NCBI GenBank assembly: GCA_947044365.1
Contig: OX345645.1
Span: 5,895,741-5,959,740 of the forward strand
Length of the DNA stretch: 64,000 bases
Direction of reading: 5' to 3'
DNA from: Petrosia ficiformis
Lineage: Eukaryota; Porifera; Demospongiae; Haplosclerida; Petrosiidae
Shown here: positions 11,900-21,797 of the stretch, piece after piece
Layout of the letters: each line of letters begins with the position of its first letter
Numbering within the stretch: the stretch's first letter is position 1
The notes under the pieces: model-generated
The model's database searches: none
Told to the model about the DNA's origin: nothing
The model's input: only the letters and a program-made list of their open reading frames with translations
Translations under genes and position numbers: made by a program

Positions 11900-12148
11900 C
11901 TAGTATAGTCCAGACTTCATATCATCACAGCAGCAGTAAACACTGTAGACTTGAGAGTCTTCATTCATAGCCCGTAGTTCATGGTTGACGCCCATTTTTG
12001 TTAAACTTTCCTGCTTCGTTTTTCGTTGTTTACAATCTCTTAACCTTACTGCCACAACACATTGAAGGACTGTTAGCACGCCGTAACTGATTGTTGAAAT
12101 CTTTACTCCAGAGAAACAGATATCAACTGAACGTTTCAGATCATCCAT
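11900..12148 (-). CDS. possible small ORF, unknown
   Basis: An ATG-initiated 82-residue frame (MDDLKRSVDICFSG ... CCCDDMKSGLY) between the BEN gene and the right end of the transposon, on the BEN strand. No family recognised. It could be a small third gene, a 5' exon or chance. The position inside an otherwise gene-dense element is the only supporting point. Confidence 0.25.
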   Translation of the reverse strand: MDDLKRSVDICFSGVKISTISYGVLTVLQCVVAVRLRDCKQRKTKQESLTKMGVNHELRAMNEDSQVYSVYCCCDDMKSGLY

Positions 12149-12450
12149 GTAGTTTATAATAGTAATATCAGCCTAGCCAAAAGACTAGATCCCATCGCTA
12201 GTTTAGATTCCTTGCTATATAGTCTAGATTGCACTACTGTCTTTCGTGGTATCTTTGTGACGGTATACCTTGAAGATCCGTGCACATGCAACAATTAATA
12301 ACTATTAAAATTAATTAATTTTTAATAACTAATAAGTATTATATTGCGTTTTATCTAAGTAGTAAGTACGCGTTACGGTACGATGCGGGCTTGATGTGCG
12401 AACGTATTTTCAACCGTAATACGTAAGAAGTATTTGCGTATTACATCTAG

Positions 12451-12480
12451 GTAACGGGAACTTTTTATTGAAGGCTACTG
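12451..12480 (-). repeat. right terminal inverted repeat of Tc1 element
   Basis: Perfect inverted copy of 7705-7734, followed by TA at 12481-12482. Confidence 0.95.
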
Positions 12481-12528
12481 TACGTACAATATCAGTGATT
12501 AATACATGTACATGTAAAGTGTGTAATA

Positions 12529-12715
12529 CAGTATATGTCAATAAAAAGTCACCATATAGTAACAATAATTATCTTAGTTCTACTGTCAGTATAGTATAGT
12601 AATTACTGTGTTACTACTGTGGTGTTCAATTGACACATACAGCAATTACTGTTGAAACTGCGATTATGAAACTACTGAGTGATTACTGTACTCTATGGTG
12701 AGATGTTATTGATAT
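12529..12715. mobile_element. MITE with Tc1-like ends (copy in MTMR unit A)
   Basis: About 190 bp with approximate inverted ends: CAGTATATGTCAATAAAAAG at the left, and the reverse complement of the same pattern around 12690-12715. It is preceded by TA. An orthologous copy precedes the same MTMR exon in unit B (41793-42012). The end sequence shares CAGTA and TCAATAAAAAGT with the autonomous Tc1 element beside it. Confidence 0.7.
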
Positions 12716-13458
12716 ACAATACATGTATACTGTACATGTATGATTTTGTGTTCATATCCATTGTGTGGTATTATTAGTACCACATGGAAAGAAATCACAG
12801 GGCTGACCTTACTATAAAATGTATTTCCAACACAAGAATGAATATTCTCTTGTATCTACTACAGATGTAACAGATGTTGTGTCCTCACTGGTCCAGTTGA
12901 TGTGTGATACACATTATCGTACAATCACTGGTTTAGAATCACTTGTTCAAAAAGAATGGGTAGCAATGGTACATCCCTTTACTAGTAGAAGTGGACTAGT
13001 AACTGAAGATTCTACAGAAGATGATGAAGGAAAAGTTAGTTACTATACACTTAGTCCTGTAGTTGTGACTGAATTTGCAGTGACCATTTCTCACATAATA
13101 TTTTTGCTCAAATACTTACCTTTAATAACTTGCCATTTTTAATGACCTATAATCCGTATAATTGGTTGGGCAAATGCCCCTGCCCTCCTAAATGAAACCC
13201 TATGAAACATTTTAGCCAAATTATTTTGTGGGAAAAGGTCAGAATACATGTAGCAATTTACAATACATATGTACATGTATTTAAGACTCCTAACATTATC
13301 AGTTTACAAGTACATACATGTCCATCTACGTACATGTATTGTCAATTTATGTATAATACATTGACATGTACATGTACATGTACTTACATGTATGTATGTA
13401 TGTATGCATGTTGTATGTTTGTATGTATATTTCGTATGTATGTACGTATGTATGTATG

Positions 13459-13560
13459 TACAGTAAATAAAATGTCACCATACAGTAACAGTAATTACGC
13501 ATGTACCTTAGTTCTACTGTCAGTATAGATAGTAATTACTGTGTTACTACTGTTGTGTCC
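13459..13560. mobile_element. partial MITE with Tc1-like ends
   Basis: Carries CAGTAAATAAAATGTCACCATACAG and the internal block TTCTACTGTCAGTATAGA shared with the MITEs at 12529 and 41793, but only the left half is present. Confidence 0.6.
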
Positions 13561-13657
13561 AATTGTTTTTATGTATGTATGCGTGCATGCATACACATGT
13601 ACATATATATGTGTGTATGTAACTACATCTGTATATATCATATATATATGTATGTAC

Positions 13658-14067
13658 TAGGGCTGGGACAAAGGTAGAAAAACAACCTTCGAAGCTTCGT
13701 CAGCAAAAATGAACGAACCTTCGAAGGTTCGCACGTGTTATTATCAATGTTGCTCTTACCTTGTTTGGTGATATAATGCCTCCAAAACTGGATTATTGCT
13801 TTATAATAAGTACTAGTCTTGTTCCTGTCACTATTTCTACTTGGATTTAGCATCGCTTGAATGAAAATTTAGGCAGAAACAGCCAACAACTCAGCCTCAA
13901 CTTTTCTTGGACACACCCACAATATTAACCACACGTTTAGATTGCAAAGTGCGCATGTGCAAACATTGAAGTGGGCGTGGCAGCGAAGCTTCGAAGGGAG
14001 AAATGTAGCTTCGAATGCGCAGTAAACGAACGAAGGTTCAAATATTCGAACCTTTTTCCCAGCCCTA
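13658..14067. mobile_element. hAT-like MITE with 8-bp target duplication
   Basis: A 410-bp element with ends TAGGGCTGGGA and TCCCAGCCCTA, flanked by direct GTATGTAC repeats (13650-13657 and 14068-14075). The interior has paired CTTCGAAG and GAAGCTTCG palindromes. The TAGGGCTG start links it to the element at 2869-3074. No coding capacity. Confidence 0.88.
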
Positions 14068-14162
14068 GTATGTACATACATGTTTGTATGTACATACATA
14101 CGTATATGTATATATGTGCATGAATGTATGCAGCATGTATGTATGTATGTAAGCATGTATGT

Positions 14163-14340
14163 TAGTATTAGTGTTGTTTTATATAGTTTTAACTAAAAGT
14201 GTAACTAAATTACAAGTCTACTGGAATAATTGTAACTATAACTAAATTGTAATCTGTCCAGCAGTAGACACTTTTAGTTAGTTACCTAAAACTAAACCCC
14301 ACAAGATTTAGTTTTAGTAACCCTAATATACTTTTAGAAC
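14163..14340. mobile_element. partial TTAGTGTTGTTTTA MITE
   Basis: Starts with TTAGTATTAGTGTTGTTTTA and is made of AACTAAA and TTTAGTTA repeats like the fuller copy at 15731-16018. The right end is not clear. Confidence 0.5.
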
Positions 14341-14734
14341 CACAGGATATGAATTTTTGTCACTCAGAGTTCACTGAAACATACATGTAGGTCCTCTTGT
14401 GCTTGAAGCTTATCGCTGTAAAATCACAGCTTGAAATGAAGTACAATTGAAGTACATGTAGTGGCTTCGAGCGGACTCTAAGCTTTCTGCCATGACTGGC
14501 AATTTGTAGCTTCACCCATTTATTTCATCCACGTGATTGAATGTTTTCAAGTGCATCATTCACAAGTTGTTTCCCCCATCATTCACGTATGTACATTTAT
14601 ATGTACAGTATATACATAATACACATGTATGTATACACTTTATATGTATGTACATGTACATGTATGCAACTACATGTATGTATGTATGTATGTTATGTGC
14701 CAATATAAATTTCATAGTCAATAATTACATACAT

Positions 14735-14985
14735 GTAATGCCTAGTGTAAAGTTAGCCTGTTCATACAGGCGTATGAGATGTTTGATTCGGACCCTGCCA
14801 GCTGAGCTACCTTAGTAGCTCAGTTGGTAGAGCATTTGTCCGAGGTACAGAGTGTCGTGGGTTCGAATCCCACCTGAGGCAACTCTAATTTTCATTTTTC
14901 CATTGCCTCAGGTATCTTTCTTTCTCTCTCTCTTTCTTTGTTTCTTTCTTTCTTTCTACATCTCCAATAACATCATGCATATATG
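14735..14985 (+). mobile_element. tRNA-derived SINE, full-length copy
   Basis: Order of parts: a leader of about 70 bp (TAATGCCTAGTGTAAAGTTA ... ATTCGGACCCTGCCAGCTGA); a tRNA-like domain at about 14811-14880 with box A (TAGCTCAGTTGGTAGAGC) and box B (GGGTTCGAATCCC); a spacer; TTGCCTCAGGTA; a (TTTC)n tract; and TACATCTCC...AACATCATG. The anticodon loop is intact in length. Because the same leader and tail recur in other copies, this is a SINE and not a cellular tRNA gene. Confidence 0.85.
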
Positions 14986-15469
14986 TAATGGATATCTCCC
15001 TGTCTGGAGGTAGGTTATGGGAATACAACTCCACGGTTACTATGGTGATCAGTGATCACACATGCAACATGGTATAAGTGCCGATAACCGATCCAATAAT
15101 TTCACACTTCCAACATATAGTAATAAAGTAACTGAACTACAAGTAGCTTTGTGTATAATATTTTACATGTACACTGATATTAAATTATTATTACTTATTT
15201 TGAATACATGTACTTACCACCTACATGTACTAGTTTAAGATTAGTTTTTATGAATACTGTATCAACATGGTAAGTGCAATGGGCTTTAATAAGAGAATTT
15301 AACAAGTGTACAATGAACATGTGTATGGAATTGATATTGCTCATGTGCAACTGATCCACTAAAGTAACCACAATATTATTTATCAGGTGATCCCATTATC
15401 GGTGCAGTAATAGAAGTATGTGTATGTAGTATTAATACATGTATGTAGTATATGTATATAATTACTTAC

Positions 15470-15725
15470 ATGTACATACATGTATGTATATTGGATTTTA
15501 TTCTACAGTGATTCTGGATGATAAGAGAAAAGACAATACAGACGATGATTAAAACAGTGATATCTCTTCTGATACAGGTGTTGGAACCAAGTGTATTTAG
15601 TTTCTTATCTAATGGTAATAATATGATACATGTAGACAAGAATGGGCATAGAAATGTTACAATGCTGTGAGAGGAGGGGTGAGAGGCAGCAATACAATGT
15701 GTGATCAAAGCTTGACATACATACA
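15470..15725 (+). other. segment shared with unit B, possible MTMR exon remnant
   Basis: The stretch around 15500-15560 (ATTCTACAG then GATGATAAGAGAAAAGACAA) matches 43300-43390 in unit B. In one frame it reads DDKRKDNTDDD and then stops. A nearby frame starting at 15580 reads VLEPSVFSFLSNGNN. These may be decayed exons of the MTMR C-terminal region, but no intact reading frame joins them. Confidence 0.35.
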
Positions 15726-15730
15726 TACAT

Positions 15731-16018
15731 ATTAGTGTTATTTTAGTGTGACTATAGCAACCACTTTTATTTATAGTTATAGTATGCCTGGTTTATCAAA
15801 CTTTTAGTTTAGTTATAGTTTAACTAAAACAATATTAGGCTTACTAAAAGGGTTTTAGTTTTAGTTACCTAACTAAAAATGGCCAATTTTCATTTTAGTT
15901 AGTTATAGTTATTGCAGTAGACTTGTAATTTAGTTATAGTTTAATTATAACTAAAATTCACAATGCCTTACTAAAAGGGGTTTTAGTTATAGTTGTAGTT
16001 AACTAAAACAACACTAAC
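15731..16018. mobile_element. TTAGTGTT...AACACTAA MITE
   Basis: About 288 bp ending in inverted repeats TTAGTGTTATTTTAG and TAACTAAAACAACACTAA. The interior is composed of TTTTAGTTATAGTT motifs on both strands. No target duplication could be made out. Confidence 0.65.
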
Positions 16019-16071
16019 AGTACATAAAGTACGAACATACATCCATATATATACATACATACATGATGCTA

Positions 16072-16222
16072 TCAGAGATGTAAAAGGAAAGTAGAAAGAA
16101 AGAAAGAAAGAAAGAAAGATGAAAAATGAGAGTTGCCTCAGGTGTGATTCGAACTCACGACACTTTGTACTCCGACAGATGCTCTACCAACTAAGCTACC
16201 AAGGCAGCTCAGCTGGCATTAA
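16072..16222 (-). mobile_element. tRNA-derived SINE (reverse strand)
   Basis: The reverse complement holds the tRNA-like domain (16131-16205; GGTAGAGCATCTGTC, GAGTTCGAATCACACC), the post-tRNA spacer and a (TTTC)n tail at about 16090-16118. The 5' leader is truncated after GCCAGCTGAG. Confidence 0.8.
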
Positions 16223-16229
16223 CAGATAC

Positions 16230-16430
16230 TATAGTTATATATATATACATAGTCTTAAATACACGCGTATGTACGTAGATACAGATATACATGTACATAT
16301 ATACACGCATAATCACATTCATACATACATACATACAAACATCTACATACATGCATACATGCATACATGTAAATACATACACACATAGACAAACATACAA
16401 ACATACAAACATACATACATCTTTCTTTCT
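16230..16430 (+). repeat. CATA/ACAT microsatellite
   Basis: Imperfect (CATA)n with interspersed TACATG. It ends at CATCTTTCTTTCTCTC, the tail side of the LINE remnant. Confidence 0.8.
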
Positions 16431-16500
16431 CTCTTTTTCACCCAACTGGGTAGTAGAGGCCATATATGGATTGATAGAAGACATCTACAGACAGACACCA

Positions 16501-17757
16501 CTAAGAACAGAAGCGCTGATGGTTGTGTAGACCTTGCTTTTTAAAATATTGACCACAACTTGGACATTTTAAAAGCTGATTATAACCTTCAGAGTGTATT
16601 TGACGGACATGATTGGATAGACCCGCTTTCGATCTTGCTACAAAATCACAGCCGCCTTCACTGCATTGCCATTGAAGCAGCACAGAGTCATGACTTCCAT
16701 CCTCATTATTATTTCTCTTCTTTCTTTCGTCCTTTTTTCTCTGTTCTAAATCTTCAAGCTCCTCATTCACTTCCTCGGCACAAGCATGTACAAGTCCCCT
16801 TCACATTTTCCTATCCACTGCAATCTCACTCCAGTTCTCCACCAAGCCACATCTCTTTAAATCATTGCTTACCACATCACACCATCTCAACTTCTGCTTT
16901 CCCACTGCTCTCTTTCCTCCCACGATCTTGCTTACCAACAGACATCTGGGGATTCTTTCTGATGCCATTCATACCACATGACCTAGCCATCTCAATCTTC
17001 TCTGTGACATTATTACTTCTACTCGCATCATACCTGCCTTTTTACGTACCTCCACATTCCGTACTTTATCCATCTTGGATATGCCTAGTATTGAACGAAG
17101 ACATCCCATAACAAAAGCTTGTAGCCGCTGAGTCTGTAGAGCAGTGATTGCCCATGTTTCACATCCATACAAAAGAGACGACATTACTACTGACTTAAAC
17201 AAATTAACCTTCAATCTTTTACTGATTTCTTTTCTATCCCATATTATCATTTTCACGCTACAAAAAGCTCTTGTTGCCTTACCTATTCTAGCCCTCAACT
17301 CTGCCTCCATGCTGCCATTATTTTCTATAATACTCCCCAAATACTGAAAATCATCTTCCACTACAATCACTTCTCCATTATCCAGACATACCTCTTGCAC
17401 CTCTTCATCAGAAGCCATAGGTGGACTAACACCCATCATGCATGATTTTTTGGCACTTATAAGCATCCCCATTTCACGAAATACCCTATCCACTTCTCTT
17501 ACAAAACATTTAAGATCTTCCATAGAGTCACACATTACCACCATGTCATCAGCATATTCTAAATGAACCAGCACTACTTCCTTCGACATTTTTTTCCTGC
17601 TACCAACCAGCCTAAATTCATCCAGATTACAGACTATCACCACCCCACATCCTTGGATTCGGGATTCCACAATACTGAGCAGTGCATCAAGGAACAGATT
17701 GAATAAAACTGGGGCTAACACATCACCTTGACGAACTCCATTTTCGATATATTGACA
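16501..17757 (-). pseudogene. 5'-truncated non-LTR retrotransposon (RT 3' half plus zinc fingers)
   Basis: Read on the - strand, the frame begins at reverse transcriptase block 4 (GVRQGDVLAPVLFNLFLDAL), has the catalytic block EYADDMVVM, then FQYLGSIIENNG, SLLYGCETWA and the thumb region RRLRWLGHVV. Two in-frame TGA stops (after GHVV, and after DRKM) interrupt it before a C-terminal part with a C2H2 finger (CSEGGCDFVARSKAGLSNHVRQIH, residues split by loops) and a C2HC finger (CPSCGQYFKKQGLHNHQRFC). The endonuclease and first RT blocks are missing. Both sides are CATA repeat, so it probably inserted into, or was overgrown by, the microsatellite. The clade is not assigned. Confidence 0.85.
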
Positions 17758-18924
17758 CCATACATACATACATACATGCAAACATACATACACACATAGT
17801 TGCATACATACATACATATGTACATAGTTTATACATGAATAAATACGTACATACATACATATATACATACATACATGCATACATACATACACACATAGTT
17901 GCATGCAATCATACATACATACATGTAAATACATGCATGCATACATACACATATACACTCATAGTCGCATACAGTGTACATATTCATATACACACATAGA
18001 CTCATATTCGCAAACATACAAACATACATACATACATGTACATACATACATACATACATACATACATACATACATACATTGTACATACATACATACATAC
18101 ATACATACATACACACATACATACATATATCTATAGAATACATACATACATACATACAGATGAACATACATGTATGTACATACATACGTATATACATGTA
18201 CATACACGCATAAACAAATAACACATACATACAACACACATACATACATACACATACGTACATACATACATACATGTATACACATACATACATGCATACA
18301 TACATTTACATACATACATATATACACATAAATACATTCAGACATATATACGTAAATACGTACATACATACATACGTGCATACATACAAACATATATCAA
18401 TAGAAACGTACATACATACATACATGTATACATATTTGCATACATACATACATACATACGTACATACATACATACATACATACATGTATACACATACATA
18501 CATGTAAATACACGCATGCATACGTACACATGTACACTCATAGTCGCATACAGTGTACATATTCATATACACACATAGACTCATATTCGCAAACATACGT
18601 ACAAATATACATACATACACACATGAGTACATACACCCACTCGTACGTACATACATACATACATACATGCATGCATACACATACATACATTAATACATAC
18701 AAACATGCATACACACATACTCGCATACTCACATGCATACACATACATACACATGTACAAACACACGTACTTACATACATACATATATCTATAGAAACAT
18801 ACATACATACATACATAGGTACGTACATACATATATATATACATACACAATGTACATGCATGCACACATACACACATAGTCGCATACAAACACACATACC
18901 TACATACATACACATGTACATGCA

Positions 18925-19030
18925 GTGTATGTATGTATGTATGTGTATGTATGTGTGTATGTAAATATCTATGTATGCGATATTGTGTGTATGTATTACA
19001 TACACACAATATCGCATACATACATGTACA
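18925..19030. repeat. inverted junction (palindrome) in CATA array
   Basis: The strand sense of the microsatellite flips from CATA to TATG and back. The centre is a near-perfect palindrome, TGTATGCGATATTGTGTGTA facing TACACACAATATCGCATACA across a few bases, at about 18973-19021. Confidence 0.85.
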
Positions 19031-20590
19031 TACACATGTACATATATACATACATCCATACTGTACACACATACATACATACATACATACATACATACAT
19101 ACATACATACATACATACATACATACACACATACATACATACATATATATATACATACACATGTACATACATACATACATACATACATACATACACACAA
19201 AATCGTATACATTGATACATACATACATACGTGTACATACATACATACACATATACATACATACACACATAGTCACAATTATACATATGCACATACATTC
19301 ATACATACATACATACATATATGAATACATACATACATACCTACACACAATATCGCATACATACATACACATGTACATATATACATACATCCATACTGTA
19401 CACACATACATACATACATACATACATACATACATACGTACATACACACATACATACATACATATATATATACATACACATGTACATAAATACATACATA
19501 CATACATACACACAAAATCGTATACATTGATACATACATACATACGTGTACATACATACATACACATATACATACATACACACATAGTCACAATTATACA
19601 TATGCACATACATTCATACATACATACATACATATATGAATACATACATACATACCTACACACAATATCGCATACATACATACACATGTACATATATACA
19701 TACATCCATACTGTACACACATACATACATACATACATACATACATACATACGTACATACACACATACATACATACATATATATATACATACACATGTAC
19801 ATACATACATACATACATACATACACACAAAATCGTATACATTGATACATACATACATACGTGTACATACATACATACACATATACATACATACACACAT
19901 AGTCACAATTATACATATGCACATACATTCATACATACATACATACATATATGAATACATACATACATACCTACACACAATATCGCATACATACATACAC
20001 ATGTACATATATACATACATCCATACTGTACACACATACATACATACATACATACATACATACATACATACATACATACATACACACATACATACATACA
20101 TATATATATACATACACATGTACATACATACATACATACATACATACACACAAAATCGTATACATTGATACATACATACATACGTGTACATACATACATA
20201 CACATATACATACATACGCACATATTCACAATTATACATACGCACATACATTCATACATACATACACACATATATGAATACATACATACATACCTACATA
20301 CATACACATGTACATACAGTGTATGTATGTATGTATGTGTATGTATGTGTGGATGTATGTATCTATGTATGCGATATTGTGTGTATGTATTACATACACA
20401 CAATATCGCATACATACATATACATGTACATATATACATACATCCATACTGTACACACATACATACATACATACATACATACATACATACATACACACAT
20501 ACATACATACATATATATATACATACACATGTACATACATACATACATACATACACACAAAATCGTATACATTGATACATACATACATAC
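19005..20590 (+). repeat. 315-bp higher-order tandem repeat
   Basis: Within the CATA array the block ACACAATATCGCATACATAC ... CATCCATACTGTACACAC ... AAAATCGTATACATTGATAC ... CATAGTCACAATTATACATA recurs at about 19005, 19345, 19660, 19975 and 20395. The spacing is 315 bp for the central copies, which look nearly identical, so they amplified recently as a unit. Confidence 0.85.
20318..20418. repeat. second inverted junction in CATA array
   Basis: Same palindrome as at 18925-19030 (GTATGCGATATTGTGTGTATG / reverse), roughly 1.4 kb downstream. It shows that the inverted junction was duplicated with its surroundings. Confidence 0.85.
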
Positions 20591-21340
20591 GTGTACATAC
20601 ATACATACACATATACATACATGTACATACACACATAGTCACAATTATACATACGCACATACATTCATACATACATACATACATGAATACATACATACAT
20701 GTACATACATACATACATACATACATACATACATACATACATGTACATACATACGTACATACATACGTACATACACACATACATACATACATACACGCAT
20801 ACATACATACATACGTACATACGTATATACATACATACATATATACATACATACATACATTCATACACACATAGTCGCATACATAGATACATACATACAT
20901 ACATACGTACATACATACACATATACAAACATACATACATACACACATAGTCACAAACATAGACACACACATACATACGTACATACATACATACATACAT
21001 ACATATACACATGTTCGCATACATAAATACACACATGCATACATACGTACGTGCATACATACGTACATACATACATACATACATAAACATGTACATACAT
21101 ACATAAATACATACACACTTAAATACATACATGTGTACATATATACATACATACATACACATATAATCGCATACATGCATACATATACATGCATGTGCAT
21201 ATATACCCGCATACATAGATACACACATACTCGCATACATACATACATACATAGACCATACATACATACATACATACATACATACATACATACATACATA
21301 CATGCATGCATATATACACATGTATATATACATACATAGA

Positions 21341-21374
<34 letters not shown>

Positions 21375-21635
21375 CATACATACATACATACAATCATTCA
21401 TACATACATACAATCATTCATACATACAATGTACATATGTACTTGACATACATACATTCAAACATACACGCAGTCATGTATGCACACACACACTCTCTTC
21501 TCTTATTCCACTCATACAAGTACATGTATACACACGCACCTTTTGCACTTGTACATGTGTTCAGGTGATATCCTTTGTGTATATATATATACAACTAATT
21601 ACTATTCACAAAACTTCATTTTCTTCCTCTTATAG

Positions 21636-21688
21636 TTGATGTAGAGATTCATGATGTAACAGTAGAGTTGAGATCTCAGTTTAGATAA
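21636..21688 (+). CDS. putative last exon of MTMR copy A
   Basis: After a strong acceptor (TTTTCTTCCTCTTATAG) the frame encodes DVEIHDVTVELRSQFR and stops at TAA. Unit B has the same exon at 45688-45740 with one change (E to Q). Assignment to the MTMR gene is by position and strand. It lies only 109 bp from the stop codon of the convergent NLR1. Confidence 0.55.
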
Positions 21689-21797
21689 ACACTAACAACA
21701 TAATAACAAACATAAAATATCTTTTACACTTATAATAATTATATGTAAACAGAAGAAACTATTATTATATTGTTTAGTACTGTGTAGTATTATTAAT

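Larger units (their letters stand above)
7705..12480. mobile_element. Tc1/mariner transposon carrying a BEN-domain gene
   Basis: A complete 4776-bp DNA transposon. Its ends are perfect 30-bp inverted repeats beginning CAGTAGCCTTCAATAAAAAG (7705-7734 and 12451-12480), and the dinucleotide TA flanks both sides (7703-7704, 12481-12482), the target duplication typical of Tc1/mariner. Inside are a two-exon DD34E transposase on the + strand (7983-9099), a small MITE (9256-9445), a five-exon BEN-domain gene on the - strand (9458-11718) and a possible small frame (11900-12148). Both subterminal regions are rich in CGTATTACGG-like motifs, which may be transposase binding sites. The usual size of the family is 1.3-2.5 kb, so the extra gene is unusual. 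Intact ends and open frames suggest recent activity. Confidence 0.93.
17758..21430 (+). repeat. 3.7-kb CATA microsatellite with higher-order structure
   Basis: Almost pure (CATA)n/(TACA)n with recurring landmarks such as CACATAGTCGCATAC, CAATATCGCATAC and CATACTGTACACAC. Open frames on both strands encode only Tyr-Ile-His-Thr or Met-Tyr-Val-Cys repeats and are not genes. Confidence 0.95.
12865..21688 (+). pseudogene. MTMR10/11/12-like gene, copy A, 3' part only
   Basis: The exon at 12865-13034 (acceptor CTACTACAG, donor GTTAGT) encodes DVTDVVSSLVQLMCDTHYRT followed by the ITGLESLVQKEWVAM block, the segment right after the active-site loop of myotubularins. The last exon, 21636-21688, encodes DVEIHDVTVELRSQFR and a TAA stop. 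Compared with copy B the first exon has lost 15 bp (residues RDLSC), in frame. Exons in between could not be resolved among microsatellites. No upstream exons are visible between 1 and 12.8 kb except the relic at 2111, so this copy is probably a truncated pseudogene, though a rearranged gene cannot be excluded. Confidence 0.6.

Noticed and set aside
13638..14156. Two - strand frames over the 13658-14067 MITE
   Set aside because: They start in microsatellite sequence and read through the non-coding MITE; no domain.
14811..14883. Functional tRNA gene
   Set aside because: The same tRNA-like domain recurs with the same leader, spacer and (TTTC)n tail at several sites, so it is a SINE head. The acceptor stem is also imperfect.
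18581..20251. Very long open frames (up to 556 codons) across the CATA arrays
   Set aside because: A tetranucleotide repeat without stops is open in several frames. The peptides are only MYVC or YIHT repeats, and both strands are equally open.
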